Counted from the first letter of the stretch, positions 1 to 8,956 are shown. The stretch is DNA of 32,736 bases from Nitrospirillum amazonense (GCF_007828045.1 NZ_VITN01000040.1:1-32736), one strand, 5' to 3'. The notes: generated by a model not told the origin, from the letters alone. Made by a program: numbers and translations.

Positions 1-82
1 GCCAGCGACAAACAAATAGAGCAATCCTCCAACGCCGCGACCATCCCTTCTCATCCTGATTGTCGCCAGCCTCTCACACAGA

Positions 83-202
83 TTGTCGCGCTATATACAA
101 GCGCTCGACGAGTTCACGCCCGAGGAACTCGCCACGGTCAAGAACGTCCTCCAGGGGCTCGTTCTCCAGCACCAGGCGCGCCGGTGGGCCAACGCCTCAT
201 AG
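83..202 (+). CDS. Possible short ORF or 3' gene fragment
   Basis: An open frame runs from position 20 to a TAG at 200-202. The only plausible start inside it is TTG at 83, giving 39 residues. The peptide looks protein-like (LDEFTPEELATVKNVLQGL followed by a basic, helical end) and would form an amphipathic helix pair. No clear Shine-Dalgarno sequence precedes the TTG and no family is recognised. It could be the decayed 3' end of a gene cut off by an earlier rearrangement. Coding status is doubtful. Confidence 0.22.
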   Translation: MSRYIQALDEFTPEELATVKNVLQGLVLQHQARRWANAS

Positions 203-662
203 CGGCGGCCAAGGCCGGCGGCTGAGGGCGGAACCTGGTTCTGCGGATGGATCGGGATGGCGGTTGCGCCAAGAGCGGCGAGCAAGCTCAGCCGCTAAGG
301 TAAGCTGCTGTTCTAAAACAGGGATTCCGCATCGGTGGTGTGGAGTTTGCTGTGGATCGGTGTGGACTGGTGTGGATCGGTGTGGATTTAGCGGCGGCCG
401 ACAGGCTCAGCATTCAGGCTAAGCGGCTGATATTGATCGGATAATCAGCACATGCGCGGCAACGGCCGCAGTCGGCGGGGGCAGGCGCTAAACGCCATCA
501 GGGCCGCTAAATGGGCCGCCGCCCCGCTCCGCAGCGTCAAAAATGACAGGAATTCGGATTACACCTGTGCATCAGCTATGCACGAAGTTTCAACGATGAC
601 CGGTTAGGGCGTTGATTTAACGGGGGGATTTCTCTTTAGATGCCGAGCATGGCTAATTCGTG
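203..662. other. Non-coding stretch with repeat and dyad
   Basis: No convincing gene is seen here; the longer open frames have skewed Arg/Ser-rich composition typical of antisense or random high-GC frames. Besides the 10-bp tandem repeats it contains a 17-bp dyad at 567-583 (GTGCAT, 5-base loop, ATGCAC) that could be an operator or a small hairpin. The right part is more AT-rich, like the neighbouring RHS tail and DUF1493 gene, so it may belong to the same exchanged segment. Confidence 0.5.
351..390 (+). repeat. Four 10-bp tandem repeats, TGTGGATCGG type
   Basis: Four units follow head to tail with an exact 10-bp period: TGTGGATCGG, TGTGGACTGG, TGTGGATCGG and TGTGGATTTA. A degenerate fifth copy (TGTGGAGTTT) starts at 339. 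The period is close to one helical turn, so each TGTGGA core faces the same side of the DNA. The core resembles the reverse complement of a DnaA box (TGTGNATAA) at 7 of 9 positions. Whether it binds a protein or is only a slippage repeat cannot be told from sequence alone. Confidence 0.75.
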
Positions 663-690
663 AATGGCTATTCAGCCGCTGCCATTTTTT
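663..690 (+). terminator. Candidate rho-independent terminator (rightward)
   Basis: AATGGC at 663-668 pairs with GCCATT at 681-686, and six T residues run from 685 to 690. This is the layout of an intrinsic terminator for rightward transcripts. On the left strand it sits directly after the DUF1493 stop codon but lacks a U tract in that direction, so it would be at best a weak end for the RHS operon. Confidence 0.4.
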
Positions 691-1012
691 AAGCCGGCGG
701 CTCAAACCAGTAACCGGTTCGGACGACATTCAGCAGATGATCAAAGGTTAGAGGCCTAAATTTCTTACCGCCGCCGAATATTCTCAATATGTGGGAAAAT
801 AGGGCCTCCGACTCATTTGGGAAGTATGTATCCCATTTGAATCCCTCAAATTTTGTTCCAAAATCCTTCCCAATCTTATCAATGAGTTCGAATGCATCAT
901 CCCCCGATATACGGAGATCATGATAAAGGCGTGTTGATCCTTCAATTGGCTGCCGACGAGCAGCAATCTTTAGAACAATACCTTCCAAATCTTTACTTTC
1001 CACATTGGCCAT
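689..1012 (-). CDS. DUF1493-like protein, candidate RHS immunity/partner
   Basis: A 107-residue soluble acidic protein. The pattern TRLYHDLRISGDDAFELID, then a phenylalanine-rich segment and KWDTYFPNE, matches what I recall of the DUF1493 family. Such genes occur downstream of polymorphic toxins and phage-like loci; an immunity role is inferred from position, not shown. The ATG at 1012 is chosen over an upstream in-frame ATG at 1045, because a Shine-Dalgarno AAGAGGA lies about 9 bases before it. That SD overlaps the TAA stop (1027-1029) of the RHS gene, so the two are probably translationally coupled. It is AT-rich compared with the RHS body, like the RHS tail, consistent with a tail-plus-partner cassette exchanged as a unit. 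Confidence 0.72.
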   Translation of the reverse strand: MANVESKDLEGIVLKIAARRQPIEGSTRLYHDLRISGDDAFELIDKIGKDFGTKFEGFKWDTYFPNESEALFSHILRIFGGGKKFRPLTFDHLLNVVRTGYWFEPPA

Positions 1013-1026
1013 TACAAAAAATCCTC

Positions 1027-4000
1027 TTACGCAATCGGCCGGCAAGTAGGTGCGTGCTGTATCGCATTCAGCGTACCGAAGAAACTTAGAGCCGAAAGTG
1101 CTGTCCCCAGGAAGGGCAATGCTCTTCCAATAGAACCACCGATGCTCGTAGTTCCAGTAATAGCGCCCAGCGGCCTAAACCGCGCGTTACCAGTCATCCC
1201 ACGCAAAGTGATAGATGCAGGAGAGGTTACTGGCCCACTAATACCACCTCCAGCGATCCCCCCGGCTTTACCCGCAGTAGGCATCGCTGTCTCGGTTACG
1301 GATTGGCCAACTGCAACGCCGGTACCCGAGTCCCCGTCGGATTCTCCGACACCAGATATTGTTCCAGTACCGTCTCCATTATCTTGGTACGGCACAATCG
1401 TGCCATCGTCCAACATACATTGCGTCGGTATCTTATCGGTTTGCTTGGGCTGCTGCGGACTTTGTGGCTTAGCACTGGCTAAACCACCATTTAGATCTGG
1501 CGCACTAAGGACGCCAGACCACGGACCATTTCCTCCACTCCAATTACCGAAATCCGATAGGCTCGTCCAGCCTGGTGCTGGCCCCCAAATAGTCGGGTTG
1601 CGGAAAGCAGAGTCCGGATCAAACTCGCGACCAGTTTTACACGAACCATCCTCCATACATGATTGCAGCCCCGTTGGATCCGTATTGTTGATCGGATCCC
1701 CACCCGCATAGGCATAGAGGTTCATCCCCGCGCTGTACCCGCTGGGGTCGGCCTGGGCGAACCGGCCCAGGCCGGGGATGTAGACGCGGGCCTTGTAGTG
1801 ATAGGCGCCGATCTCCGACAGCCAGATCTGGCCGGTGTACTGGAAGCGGCCCAGGTTGTTGGGCCCCGGCCGACCGTATTCGTCGTAGGTGTTGGCGGCC
1901 AGCTTGGTCCCAAACTCGTCAACCACCGCCATGGTGGAGCCGCGCTCATCCGGAATGATGTAGCGGCGTAGCCCGAGCGTCGCGCCCTCGTACCACACCA
2001 CCGTCTCGTCCGTGGCCGCGCCGGGCACATACCGGCGCAGCACGGTGCCGGACGCGTCGTATTCCGCCAGCAGCTGGTCACCGAAGTACAGGAAATTGGT
2101 CGTCGACGATTGGCTCACCTGCGCCAGCCGGCCCAGCGCGTCGTAGCCCAGGGTGGTGGCGGGCGACATGCTGGTCAGCTGGTTGTCGGCGTTGTAGCCC
2201 AGCGTAGTCGAGCCGTAGGAGGAGAGATTGCCCCGCCCGTCATAGCCAATGTCCAGTGTCGGCACGTTGCCCGACGCCTGCATCGTCTGGTTCAGGGCGT
2301 TGAGGGCGTAGTTGGTGGTGCCGCTCTCCGGAGCGGGTGGATCGTAGGCGGGGTCGGAATTGCTCCGGCTGGTGATCTGGCCCGCCGCGTTGTAGCCGAA
2401 GCTCAGGGACTGGTTGGCGCCCCGGCCCGTCCAATTCTGCGAGGTCAAGCGCGAGGCGCTATCATAGCCATAACTGGTGGTCATGCCGTTGTTCCGCTCC
2501 AGCGACACCCGCCGACCCAGATCATCGTAACTATACGTCACCACCTGCGTGCCCGTGCTGTCCGACACCGTCGTCATCGCCCCAGTGGCGTCGTAGCCAT
2601 AGGTGACGGAGAAATTGTCTGGCCAGGTCAGTTGGATCAGACGTCCCGCCGCGTCGTACTGCGCCGACACCGTCCGGTTGCCCGTCTGCTGGCTGGTCAC
2701 CCGCCCCAAGGCATCATAGGTCATGGAAACCGTGGGGTCACCGCTGGCCGACACCTGCGTCACCCGACCCAGATTGTCATAACTGTAGCTGTAGCCCCCC
2801 ATGTCCCGGCTGGTCACCCGCTCCAGCGCGTCGATGCCGAAATTGACCGTCTGCCCATCCCGCAGCCGGTGCGATTGAACCTGGGACGCGTTGTCGTAGG
2901 TGAAGGTCTCATAGGACGACGCCCCGTTCACCGACGGGTAGGTCACCTTGTTCACCCGGTTGTAGCCGTCGTAGCTGTAGTTGGTGATGTTGCCGTTGCC
3001 GTCCATCACCGACGACTGCAGGCCGTCATCCGTGTAGCTGGCCGCCGCGATGCTCTGGCCGTTGCCCAGCGCCTGCGTCACCCGCCCCGCCGCGTCGTAG
3101 CTGTAGGTGGTGCTGCGATCGGCGCCGGCGCCGTACATGAGGCGGGTGGCGGCGGTCAGGTGATTTGCATTGTCGTAGCCATAGGTGGACGCCATCAGCT
3201 CGTTGTCGCTGGCGTCGGTCAACGCGCTGCGGGTCTTGCGGCCCTGGCTGTCGTAGCTGGTCTTCTGCTTTTGCAGCACCATGAAGTTGGACCAATCCCC
3301 ATCGGCCTGGCTAGACACCGTACCCTGACGCGCCTCCGTCACCTGGCCATCGGCGTTGAAGTCGATGCTGACCGCCCGGTACTGGCGCGACGCGCCCGCC
3401 GAGGGCCCCGTCACCCCCACCACCTGGCGGGCGTTGTCGTAGCGATAGCGGGTGGTGCCCGTGTTGGCCGGCCCCGTCACCGTCAGCCGGTTACCCACCG
3501 TGTCGTAGGTCAGGGTGGTGGTGGCCGACACCGAGTTGTCGCCCGCCGACTGTGTCACCGACACCGGCAGCAGGTTGTTGGGCTGGCTGGTGTCGCCATA
3601 CTCAATGACGGTCTTGGCCTCCAGCGATGTCCCCGCGCAGGAGGAGCCGCTGACGCAGGTCGATGTGCCGGTGGGCCGGTAGACGGCGGAGCCGGAGATC
3701 CATTTGCCGTTACCATCCTTGTAACGGGCCTGATAGGAGCCGTAGCTGTAGCGCACCTGCGGCTGTGCCGCCCCGCTGCTGGGCGCGTCCCGGGTGACGG
3801 TCAGCACGCCACCGTGGTTGGGGTCATAGGTGTAGTAGGTGTTATGGCCATTGTCGTCGTGGCTGCTCGACGGCTTGTTGCAGGTCTTGGGGTTGGAGCA
3901 GCCACCCTCCTCGTACGTCGCCTCCGACCACACCACCAGATTGCTGCCGGGCAGATTGCTGCCGGGCTTGCCATACCGGGTTCTCTTGGTGATGTTGCCG

Positions 4001-5244
4001 CGGCCGTCATGATCGAAGGTGACATAATCTCCCTCCGGCGCCGTCACCTGCCACAGGCGATGGCTGCCGTCATAGGTGTAGGTGGTGGTATGGCCCAAGG
4101 CGTCGCGGTCGGTAAGCATCAGGCCCGTCATCAGGTCCGACGTCACAACCCGCTGGTGCTGCAGCGGGTCCGTCACCGTGGTGGTGCGGGTGTTGCCGCT
4201 GTCGGAATAGCCATACGTCCAGGTGCCGACGCCGTTGTTCACGGAGCTGACGCGGCCGGAGCCGTCATAAGCGACGGTAAGATTGTCAGCGTCGCCGCTG
4301 GTCGGCCGCCGGATGGCCACCACCTGGCCGGAGCCATAGGTGTAGCGGGTGCTGCGCCCGACATTGTCGGTGACGGTGAAATAGGTGCCGCTGGACGAGT
4401 AGGTGACCTTGGGCCACTTGGCGTTGTTCTCAACCGAGGCGCATTGCTGGGCCGAGGGGTCGCAGGTCTCATCCGCCATGTTGAAGCCAACAACCCCGAT
4501 GATGCCCGCCCACTTGCTCTCATCCTGATAATAGGGCGTGTCGGAGGCGCCGAAGTTCTTGGCGTACAGGTAGCGGATCTGATAGCCGAAGTTATTGGTC
4601 ACCGACTGCAGGCGGCCGATGCGATACTTGCGCGCGTCCGACGGGGCGTCGCTTCCAAAATTGACGAAGATGTAGTTCCAGGTCCGAACCTCGCCCGAGG
4701 GCAGGACCATGGAGGTGATTCGGCCTTGGCTGGCGTTGCCCAGGTTGCTGGCGGTGCTGGTGTAGGTCTTCAAACCGATATTGCAGCACATCGACTTCTC
4801 GAAAGTGGCGACGGTGCCGTCCGCCAGGGTGTACGTGAAAATCTGCCCGCTGGAATCCACCGTCAAGGTCGAGGCGCCGCCGCCCGCATTGGTGAAAACG
4901 CCGTTCGCGGCGTTGAACGATTCCGAAGAGCCGCCGATGCTGACCGTATAGACGCTCCCGCTGCTGTCGATGCTCCCCATCAGGGTGTCGCGCCACCCCG
5001 TGCCGATCCAGTTGCGCCCGTAGCTCATGCCCCCGGCACCCGGCTGACCGACGGCCAATCCCGGCATCGTCAGGGTGAGCGCGCCGCTGCCCAAGTCCAC
5101 GTATTGCGGGTCCACGTCCGAATAAAGCGGCGGGGCGCTGGCCAAGACGTCTTGCGCTGCTGCCTTATGGGAAAACAGCCCCCCGAGGGCCAGGACGGCG
5201 AAGGCGCTGAGGCTGGCAACGGCGCGGCGGCGGGCGAAAGTCAT
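1027..5244 (-). CDS. Secreted RHS/YD-repeat protein with variable tail
   Basis: A 1405-residue protein. Residues 1-31 form a Sec signal peptide (basic start, hydrophobic core, AAAQD cleavage region). The N-terminal third is a beta-rich lead-in, followed by many YD repeats (for example YDALGRV, YDNLGRV, YDAAGRL) that in this family build a hollow beta shell. The conserved RHS core ends near residue 1194 with GRFAQADPSGYSAGMNLYAY and DPTGLQ. The last 211 residues form a non-repetitive tail (Cys-containing start, Gly-rich middle, hydrophobic segment near GRALPFLGTALSALSFFGTL) with no nuclease or protease motif I recognise. DNA for the tail is visibly less GC-rich than the rest, a classic sign of tip exchange. 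A GAGGAAG SD precedes the ATG. A short PGSNL duplication lies near residue 430. With a Sec signal and a T2SS next door, export by T2SS is possible; classical T6SS-linked Rhs proteins lack such a signal. Confidence 0.88.
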   Translation of the reverse strand: MTFARRRAVASLSAFAVLALGGLFSHKAAAQDVLASAPPLYSDVDPQYVDLGSGALTLTMPGLAVGQPGAGGMSYGRNWIGTGWRDTLMGSIDSSGSVYTVSIGGSSESFNAANGVFTNAGGGASTLTVDSSGQIFTYTLADGTVATFEKSMCCNIGLKTYTSTASNLGNASQGRITSMVLPSGEVRTWNYIFVNFGSDAPSDARKYRIGRLQSVTNNFGYQIRYLYAKNFGASDTPYYQDESKWAGIIGVVGFNMADETCDPSAQQCASVENNAKWPKVTYSSSGTYFTVTDNVGRSTRYTYGSGQVVAIRRPTSGDADNLTVAYDGSGRVSSVNNGVGTWTYGYSDSGNTRTTTVTDPLQHQRVVTSDLMTGLMLTDRDALGHTTTYTYDGSHRLWQVTAPEGDYVTFDHDGRGNITKRTRYGKPGSNLPGSNLVVWSEATYEEGGCSNPKTCNKPSSSHDDNGHNTYYTYDPNHGGVLTVTRDAPSSGAAQPQVRYSYGSYQARYKDGNGKWISGSAVYRPTGTSTCVSGSSCAGTSLEAKTVIEYGDTSQPNNLLPVSVTQSAGDNSVSATTTLTYDTVGNRLTVTGPANTGTTRYRYDNARQVVGVTGPSAGASRQYRAVSIDFNADGQVTEARQGTVSSQADGDWSNFMVLQKQKTSYDSQGRKTRSALTDASDNELMASTYGYDNANHLTAATRLMYGAGADRSTTYSYDAAGRVTQALGNGQSIAAASYTDDGLQSSVMDGNGNITNYSYDGYNRVNKVTYPSVNGASSYETFTYDNASQVQSHRLRDGQTVNFGIDALERVTSRDMGGYSYSYDNLGRVTQVSASGDPTVSMTYDALGRVTSQQTGNRTVSAQYDAAGRLIQLTWPDNFSVTYGYDATGAMTTVSDSTGTQVVTYSYDDLGRRVSLERNNGMTTSYGYDSASRLTSQNWTGRGANQSLSFGYNAAGQITSRSNSDPAYDPPAPESGTTNYALNALNQTMQASGNVPTLDIGYDGRGNLSSYGSTTLGYNADNQLTSMSPATTLGYDALGRLAQVSQSSTTNFLYFGDQLLAEYDASGTVLRRYVPGAATDETVVWYEGATLGLRRYIIPDERGSTMAVVDEFGTKLAANTYDEYGRPGPNNLGRFQYTGQIWLSEIGAYHYKARVYIPGLGRFAQADPSGYSAGMNLYAYAGGDPINNTDPTGLQSCMEDGSCKTGREFDPDSAFRNPTIWGPAPGWTSLSDFGNWSGGNGPWSGVLSAPDLNGGLASAKPQSPQQPKQTDKIPTQCMLDDGTIVPYQDNGDGTGTISGVGESDGDSGTGVAVGQSVTETAMPTAGKAGGIAGGGISGPVTSPASITLRGMTGNARFRPLGAITGTTSIGGSIGRALPFLGTALSALSFFGTLNAIQHAPTCRPIA

Positions 5245-5552
5245 GCTTCCTCGTCAGGGCGGAAGAATATATGGCGGGGAAAGGTTCTGAGGCGCGGGCG
5301 CGTTCAAGGCCAATTTGACAAGGTGAGCGCGGCCTTACCGGCCATGGCCCCGTCGTGATCGGTCAACTGATTGCGCCGTTGCGACATCCCCCCATCTATG
5401 GCACTTAGGAGATAATCCTGTTGGCAAGTTATCGTAGCGCAAGCATGAAATCCAAGAACTTTCCGGGGAAAAAGTTTACGCAAGCCCCTCCGCAGCGCGA
5501 ACTAATCTGCTATCAAGTAACGAACCTTTCATCCGTCCGAGGTCGAATCGCC
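5245..5552. promoter_or_regulatory. Divergent intergenic region between two RHS genes
   Basis: This roughly 300-bp gap separates the left-going large RHS gene from the right-going mini-RHS gene, so it must hold both promoters unless one gene is silent. Open frames extend through it on both strands but look non-coding (no SD, skewed composition). I see no clear sigma-70 pair or strong dyad. A CGAGG SD at 5538-5542 serves the ATG at 5553. Confidence 0.4.
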
Positions 5553-5855
5553 ATGATGCCCCCCTCACCCGTGTGCCGTCCGCGTTCAGCCATCAAGGTT
5601 CTACTGGCCTTTATCGTTGCGGGTTCGATCACCACGCCGGCATGGGCGGGGAACACCACGTATGATTATGATTCTCTTGGTCGCTTAATAAAAGTCACCG
5701 CACCGGGTGGCGCCGTCACCACTTATACTTATGACGCCGCCGGGAATCGGACAGCCAGCCAAACCACCGGTGGATCATACGGAAGTCGTATTATAGTGTT
5801 GCCTCTGTTGGGCGGCCTTGTGCTTCCAATATCCACCTCACCCTTCGGCAATTGA
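5553..5855 (+). CDS. Mini-RHS: small secreted protein with one YD-repeat unit
   Basis: A 100-residue protein from tandem ATG codons at 5553/5556, with CGAGG about 10 bases upstream. An in-frame ATG at 5421 is less likely because it would bury the signal peptide. Residues 1-32 form a signal peptide ending TTPAWAG. Then come two YD-type units, YDYDSLGRLIKVTAPGG and YTYDAAGNRTAS, followed by a hydrophobic tail (SRIIVLPLLGGLVLPI). The repeat matches the YD consensus of the large RHS protein encoded divergently. It lacks the RHS core and any toxin tail. It could be a truncated relic, an adaptor that associates with RHS shells, or an orphan product in its own right. The hydrophobic C-terminus could be membrane-associated. 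Confidence 0.6.
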   Translation: MMPPSPVCRPRSAIKVLLAFIVAGSITTPAWAGNTTYDYDSLGRLIKVTAPGGAVTTYTYDAAGNRTASQTTGGSYGSRIIVLPLLGGLVLPISTSPFGN

Positions 5856-5871
5856 GGCCGTTACGGGCCTC
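5854..5871. terminator. Hairpin overlapping the mini-RHS stop codon
   Basis: GAGGCC at 5854-5859 pairs with GGCCTC at 5866-5871 around a 6-base loop. It overlaps the TGA of the mini-RHS gene and lies between convergent genes (mini-RHS rightward, gspK leftward). There is no T run on either side, so a terminator role is only a suggestion. Confidence 0.3.
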
Positions 5872-5940
5872 TCTAATAAAACGTCCAGTAGATCAATTGG
5901 CCAGAGATATAGCCAGAACAAATCATTCTCTGGCAAAATA

Positions 5941-6774
5941 TTATAAATGGCAATCGCTCCCGCCGGATACGGGCCGCATCCATTCCAGAACCAGCCAGGG
6001 AGAGGCAACGCCTTGTTTCAATGACGGCCTAGCATTGCCGCGGAATAGGGCTACTGTTCGGAACTGGCCACCTGTTGCGGGGTCCACGGCGATGACCCGG
6101 AGCATGGATCCCACGATCAGCCCACCTCCACCGCCAAAACCAGTGTTGGCGAACCCTTGCTGCTCCAAGCTTTGCCGGCCCAGGAACGGTCCCCGGGCAT
6201 GAACGGTCCCCCAGGTCCGCAGACAGGCCTTGACCCCCTCATCCAGGCCTGCGATGGCGTCCAGGTCTTCAAGCGACCAGAGCGCCGTACGGCCATTCAT
6301 GCGCAAGTCCTTGCCGTCGGCGCCCGGCGGGTCCATGCCCCGCCAGGCCGCTATGACGCCAGCCGATTCAACCGCCTGGCGCTCCGGGAATCCCAGGGCC
6401 TTTATCGCCTCAGCCAGGGCCTGCCGGGAAAGACCATTCAGGTCAATGCGTCCCGCTTCCGACATGACCCTGATTCCGACCGTGCCGCCGTCAACGGCAA
6501 TCTGCCCGGCCTGCCCCGACACTGGCGCACGGCCCGACAAGGCGATCCCGTCCAGCACCTGCCATGTGGCCAGCGCCGCCCGCTCCTCAGCCCCCAACGC
6601 GACCGACGTGGATCGCGCCAGCTTGCGGGCGGCCAGCCCGTTGCCGACCACCGTCACGCCCACCGCCGTGCCGATGGCAAGCAGGAACAGCGTCAGCAGC
6701 AGGGCATAGCCGCGCTGCCCCGCCCAGCGGTCCGCCTCGCTGCGACCCGGCACGGGATCAGCGCGGCGGCGCAT
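5941..6774 (-). CDS. gspK: T2SS minor pseudopilin GspK
   Basis: A 277-residue protein. A prepilin-type N-terminus places the cleavage site at G22 (AGQRG, then YALLLTLFLLAIGT). The usual Glu at position +5 of pseudopilins is absent, as is normal for GspK, the tip subunit. The body contains the helical insertion typical of GspK (for example SRQALAEAIKALGF and LWSLEDLDAIAGLDEGV). It overlaps the end of gspD by 17 bp and is the last gene of the operon, not in the usual place after gspJ. GspK should cap the pseudopilus with GspI and GspJ in the periplasm. Confidence 0.85.
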   Translation of the reverse strand: MRRRADPVPGRSEADRWAGQRGYALLLTLFLLAIGTAVGVTVVGNGLAARKLARSTSVALGAEERAALATWQVLDGIALSGRAPVSGQAGQIAVDGGTVGIRVMSEAGRIDLNGLSRQALAEAIKALGFPERQAVESAGVIAAWRGMDPPGADGKDLRMNGRTALWSLEDLDAIAGLDEGVKACLRTWGTVHARGPFLGRQSLEQQGFANTGFGGGGGLIVGSMLRVIAVDPATGGQFRTVALFRGNARPSLKQGVASPWLVLEWMRPVSGGSDCHL

Positions 6775-8956
6775 TCGCCCCCGCCAAAGCCTCCAACTGG
6801 TTCATGCGGGCCTTCAGGGCATCGGTCACCTCGCGCGCTTGCACCACGGTACGCACGATCACCGGCCGCAGGAAGACCAGGAGTTCAGTCCTGCCATGGC
6901 TGTTCTTGTCACTGCCGAACAGCTTGCCCACCACCGGGATGTCGCTGAGATAGGGGATGCCGCTGCCCGATTTGCTGGAGGTATCGCTGATCAAACCACC
7001 CAGCGCCACCGTCTCGCCGTCCTGGATGTTGACGATGCTGCTGATCTTGCGCTGCTGGATGGTGGGACTGTCGATGCCGGAGGTGGTGGTAGTCGCCACG
7101 CTGCTGACCTCCTGGTTCACGTCCAGCACCACGGCGCCGCTGTGGTTGATGCGGGGCGTCACCTCCAGGATCACACCGGTATTCTGGTATTGGATGGAGT
7201 TCACCACGGCGCTGTCGCTGGTCAGCGTGCTGGTGGCCTGCTGCACCACCACCGGAACCTCGTCACCCACCTGCAACCGCGCCGTCTCATTGTTCAGCAC
7301 CATCAACCGGGGCGCCGACAAAATCTGCACGTCGGTGACACTGGACAGCGCGTTCAGCACGACACGGGTGTTCGGCGTCAGGAAGGTGTAGTTGAAGTTG
7401 GGATAGCTGGCGCCAATGGTGGCGGCGGTGCCGTAGCCAGCGGTGCTGCTGCCCCGGTCCAGGAACCATTGCACCCCGAAACTAAGGTCGTTATTGAGCG
7501 TGACCTCGGCGATTGTCGCCTCGATCAGCACCTGTTCACGCGGCGCGTCCAGGCGGGTCAGCGCCTGTTCCAGCATGGTGTACTGGCTGGCGGTGGCATA
7601 GATCAGCAGGGCGTTGCGCCGCTCATCCGCCACCACCTTGGCGCCCTTCAACTCCGGGATGCCTTCCCCATCGCCGCCCGCATCGGTGTCGCCGCTTGAA
7701 CGGCTGGACGAGGACGTCGCCAGCGGGCTCGCGGGGCTCGTGCTCAATCCCCCATTGGCGCCGAAGCCGCCACCGCTTCCCAACGTCGAGCCTCCCAAAG
7801 CGGTGCCACCCAAGCCGGATGTCGACGTGGATGTCGTCGACGTCAATGGTGTCGTGCCGTTCCGGGCTGCGGAGCGGCCGCCCTCCCCTCCCCGGTCACC
7901 GCTCGACGCGCCGCCGCCGCGGCCCATGAGACGATTCAAGGAACCGGCCAGTTCCGACGCCGAGCCGTTCTGCACCTCATAATAATGCATCATGCGACCG
8001 CCTTCCGTGGTCGTATGGTCCAGCCGCTCAATCCAGGTGCCGATCGTCGCCAGGAACTCCTGCCGCTTCGCGGCGACCAGCAGGGCATTCAAGCGCGGCA
8101 GCGGCACGAATTCCACCATGCCTTGCAGGGGGCCGGCGTCCAACTGCAGGACCTTGCGCAGTTCTTCCTCAAGCTTGGCCGGTTCCACCGACTGCAGCGT
8201 GAACAGCGAAAATGAGAGGCCCGCCAGCCAATCCACGTCAAAACTGCCGACCAACTGGGTGAAGGACTCGATCTCCCGCGCCGTGCCGCTGACAATGAAG
8301 ATGTTGCGGTTGGGGTCCACCAACTGGATCAGGCCGGGCCGGGTCAAGGGGCGCACGATCTTGTCGATGTCCGCCGTGGAGATGAAGCGCACGGGAACGA
8401 TGGCCGTGCTGAAGCCGGCCGCCTGTTCCGCGGCCGACAGCCGCTGGAAGGGGGCCTGGGATGCGGCGTCGGAAACCGGGACAACCTGATAGAAGCCATC
8501 ACCGGCGATGATGGCGAACCCTTGGGCCCGCAGCACGGTATCGATCACGGCCAGCGCCTGGGCCCGAGGCAGCGGGCGCGCAGTGCGAATGGTCACCTGG
8601 CCTTGCACTTTCGGATCGATGGTATAATTCAGGTTCAGCATGCCGCCCAGGATGGCATCCAAGACCCCTCGCACATCGGCGTTGACGAAGTTGACGTCGA
8701 TGGGCTCCCCTTCCCCCCCGCCCAGGCCACGCATCGCACCACCCGGGCGAACGAATTCGCCGGTGCCTGCGATGGTCACCGGGGGTTGGCGCACCGGCAC
8801 CGTGTTCGGTGTCGCGAACAATGCCGTGTCCGTGACGGCCTTCACGGCCGGTGCCGACGGCAAGGGCACCCCGGTTCCCGCCTTTTCAGGCATGTTGGAA
8901 CAGCCAACGAGCGCCACGCTGGCGACGAGGGGAACAATGAGAGAAGAGCGGATCAT
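6758..8956 (-). CDS. gspD: T2SS secretin GspD with lipobox (liposecretin)
   Basis: A 732-residue outer-membrane secretin. The N-terminus carries a lipobox, VALVGC, with Cys19 as lipidation site and Ser at +2 (outer-membrane sorting). N0 and N1-N3 domains follow (PIDVNFVNADVRGVLDAIL near residue 85). A roughly 90-residue Gly/Ser/Thr-rich insertion lies in the N3 region (about residues 345-435). The C-terminal secretin domain includes VPVVVQQATS, GVILEVTPRI, VALGGLISD and TELLVFLRPVIVRT. Most GspD proteins have a normal signal peptide and need a pilotin. A lipidated secretin, known for example in Pseudomonas HxcQ, can pilot itself, which fits the absence of gspS here. The gene starts 9 bp after gspC/N. 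Confidence 0.93.
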   Translation of the reverse strand: MIRSSLIVPLVASVALVGCSNMPEKAGTGVPLPSAPAVKAVTDTALFATPNTVPVRQPPVTIAGTGEFVRPGGAMRGLGGGEGEPIDVNFVNADVRGVLDAILGGMLNLNYTIDPKVQGQVTIRTARPLPRAQALAVIDTVLRAQGFAIIAGDGFYQVVPVSDAASQAPFQRLSAAEQAAGFSTAIVPVRFISTADIDKIVRPLTRPGLIQLVDPNRNIFIVSGTAREIESFTQLVGSFDVDWLAGLSFSLFTLQSVEPAKLEEELRKVLQLDAGPLQGMVEFVPLPRLNALLVAAKRQEFLATIGTWIERLDHTTTEGGRMMHYYEVQNGSASELAGSLNRLMGRGGGASSGDRGGEGGRSAARNGTTPLTSTTSTSTSGLGGTALGGSTLGSGGGFGANGGLSTSPASPLATSSSSRSSGDTDAGGDGEGIPELKGAKVVADERRNALLIYATASQYTMLEQALTRLDAPREQVLIEATIAEVTLNNDLSFGVQWFLDRGSSTAGYGTAATIGASYPNFNYTFLTPNTRVVLNALSSVTDVQILSAPRLMVLNNETARLQVGDEVPVVVQQATSTLTSDSAVVNSIQYQNTGVILEVTPRINHSGAVVLDVNQEVSSVATTTTSGIDSPTIQQRKISSIVNIQDGETVALGGLISDTSSKSGSGIPYLSDIPVVGKLFGSDKNSHGRTELLVFLRPVIVRTVVQAREVTDALKARMNQLEALAGANAPPR

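Noticed and set aside
351-390. CRISPR array
   Set aside because: The 10-bp units are directly adjacent with no spacers.
2110-5358. Rightward 1082-codon open frame
   Set aside because: Exact antisense of the RHS gene; its His/Arg/Val/Gly-rich composition comes from the repeated YD codons on the other strand.
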